Positions 62,702 to 64,000 of a stretch of DNA of 64,000 nucleotides are shown piece by piece. This stretch comes from Amphiura filiformis. Its lineage: Eukaryota; Echinodermata; Ophiuroidea; Amphilepidida; Amphiuridae. The DNA is taken from contig NC_092628.1 of NCBI RefSeq assembly GCF_039555335.1, positions 79,176,713 to 79,240,712 of the forward strand, written 5' to 3'. Position 1 is the first letter of the stretch; each line of letters begins with the position of its first letter. Position numbers and translations under genes: made by a program. A model generated the notes under the pieces. That model was not told the origin of the DNA. It saw only the letters and a list, made by a program, of their open reading frames with translations, and made no database searches.

Positions 62702-63032
62702 ATATTTTAGACAGTTCATTGTAAAAAATAAATGTTGACATTTACACAGCGGGTTTTCATATATCAAAGCGCTTTACTCAGCTGTCGTTAGAATATGTCA
62801 GCTGCCATACAAGGCCCAAGGCATGCTTATACCTTTGGGCAGTGCTCAATGGACAATATTCCAAACAGCTCCCCATTTCTCCCCTGCGTAGAGAGGGGCA
62901 AGTGAGGTAAAGCACCTTGCCCAATTGCACAACTCGATGGCACCGCTGGGGCTCGAGCTCGCAACCTTCTCATCTGGAGGTAGAGCCTGTACCTCTGCGT
63001 CACCATTTCCCCAATATTTTAGACAGTTCATT
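62702..63032 (-). mobile_element. tRNA-derived SINE with 19-bp target-site duplication
   Basis: ATATTTTAGACAGTTCATT occurs at 62702-62720 and 63014-63032. The body, 62721-63013, reads on the minus strand: a tRNA-like head with GAGCTCGAGCC, then TTGGGCAAGGTGCTTTACCT and CCTCTCTACGCAGG, ending with AAGCGCTTTGATATATGAAA and an A/T-rich tail. The long TSD indicates LINE-type retrotransposition. Confidence 0.9.
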
Positions 63033-64000
63033 ATAGAATATTCAAGATACACATAAATAGTAAGTCAATTACAATATCAAATACCTATTTTGTTAAGAAT
63101 ATTAAAACTTTGGTTCACCTTAAGTTAGCTAGTGATGTAAATGCTTTTTTGCCGACAAACAGCCCTTATAGTACGCTATTTACTTTATGTGTACAATTTG
63201 ATAAGGTAACCAACCAAAATATGCATGTATTTCACTACCAAACTTGAGATGAATCAAAGTTTACCACTGGCTCAGTGCTGTATAATACCCTCCCTCAGAG
63301 ATATCCCAATACAGCTGCAGGGAAGATGTTTGCTGGTCACTGAGAGGACCAGTTCAAGCTTCACTCTAGCTGTTGGAGGGGTATCATACATCATAGCCTG
63401 CGATCCGAGCCTGTTTTAACCTTGTAAAGTGTAAATATGTTGTCAGTTTTGTTTTTAGATACTTTCAAGATGTGTTGTAGCCCCATGGCACTAAAATAAT
63501 TTCAACACTACTGAAAGAAAAACTAACTACTCATGTTTAATTTTGAACTTTCTCTTCAAAAAATGTATGCTTAATTGACATTCAAAACCTCAGGGTGAAA
63601 CATGGATAAGCTCACCATAAATGTGAAATGAATTATTAAATATAACAGTTAAAACTCTTTTCAAATATGAATTTGCAAATTTCTAGGACTAACTAAAGTT
63701 AATGAGTTAATGAGATTGAATTACTCAGAATCTTAAACGCTAGTTGGTGCTGACATTTTGTAAAGAAAATGATTCAATGTTGAGCTAATTGGTATTAAAA
63801 GTTACAATAGCTTTGGCACCCCTGACTAATCTTGCGGTATTACAGGCCGAGGTCACCGGCCTAGCTGTCCACTCAATGTCTTAATGACTTTGTTTAGGAT
63901 GTGCGGAGACTTGGCCAGATTATGTGTTCTATAAAGGTCTGAATGACATTACTGACTTCATCAATCTAAACATAGTTTTTGATATTTTGAGTCTTTTCAT
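63033..64000. other. No gene recognised
   Basis: AT-rich, no clear repeat. A 64-codon frame at 63225-63419 has no recognisable features. Confidence 0.4.

Larger units (their letters stand above)
48919..64000 (+). other. DYM: Probable long DYM intron or 3' region; no further DYM exon identified
   Basis: I scanned for the expected downstream dymeclin segments and saw none. The DNA is AT-rich with many small repeats, listed separately. A possible unrelated terminal exon lies at 58346-58441. Confidence 0.5.

Noticed and set aside
63225-63419. 64-codon frame near the window end as a DYM exon
   Set aside because: Sequence does not resemble the dymeclin C-terminal region and lacks flanking splice sites.

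Overview
This is eukaryotic DNA: AT-rich, intron-rich, with small exons (48-408 bp) joined by GT-AG introns plus two AT-AC introns, and full of short interspersed repeats. The three protein-coding genes (TTC23-like, MIF4G-domain and dymeclin) are animal genes. The repeat style (many short foldback elements, tRNA-derived SINEs, frequent TAGGCCTA-type strings) suggests a marine invertebrate, probably a deuterostome such as an echinoderm. That placement is inference; no marker gene fixes it.

Layout. 1-6900 holds no recognisable gene. It contains an AT-rich repeat cluster in two opposed halves, and a ~220 bp satellite array split by a ~1.05 kb terminal-inverted-repeat transposon. 7087-18194 (+) is a complete 12-exon TTC23-like TPR gene (503 aa predicted). 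Introns 4 and 6 are U12-type AT-AC introns with exact TTCCTTAAC branch-point motifs. 18195-25976 is intergenic, with several MITE-like elements. 25977-30981 (-) is a four-coding-exon MIF4G-domain gene (275 aa predicted), convergent with TTC23. 30982-35700 is intergenic between divergent genes, with G-rich arrays and a 977 bp element. 37766-48918 (+) holds nine coding exons of dymeclin (DYM), covering 469 residues, or about the first two thirds of the protein. A probable promoter and noncoding first exon lie near 35700-35907. From 48919 to the end I find no further dymeclin exon, so this stretch is probably a long intron, filled with repeats.

The genes do not form a pathway. TTC23 is a ciliary Hedgehog-signalling factor, MIF4G proteins act in translation or mRNA handling, and dymeclin is a Golgi-associated trafficking protein.

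Most notable: the two AT-AC introns in one gene; a ~303 bp tandem duplication inside DYM that made a decayed second copy of exon 5, which could act as a stop-containing exon; nested transposons (one in a satellite, one in another MITE); a TTAA-bounded element pair; a SINE with a 19 bp target-site duplication; and an unusual density of foldback elements, many with a second diverged copy in the window. All coordinates and splice sites were read by eye from the sequence; no search was run.
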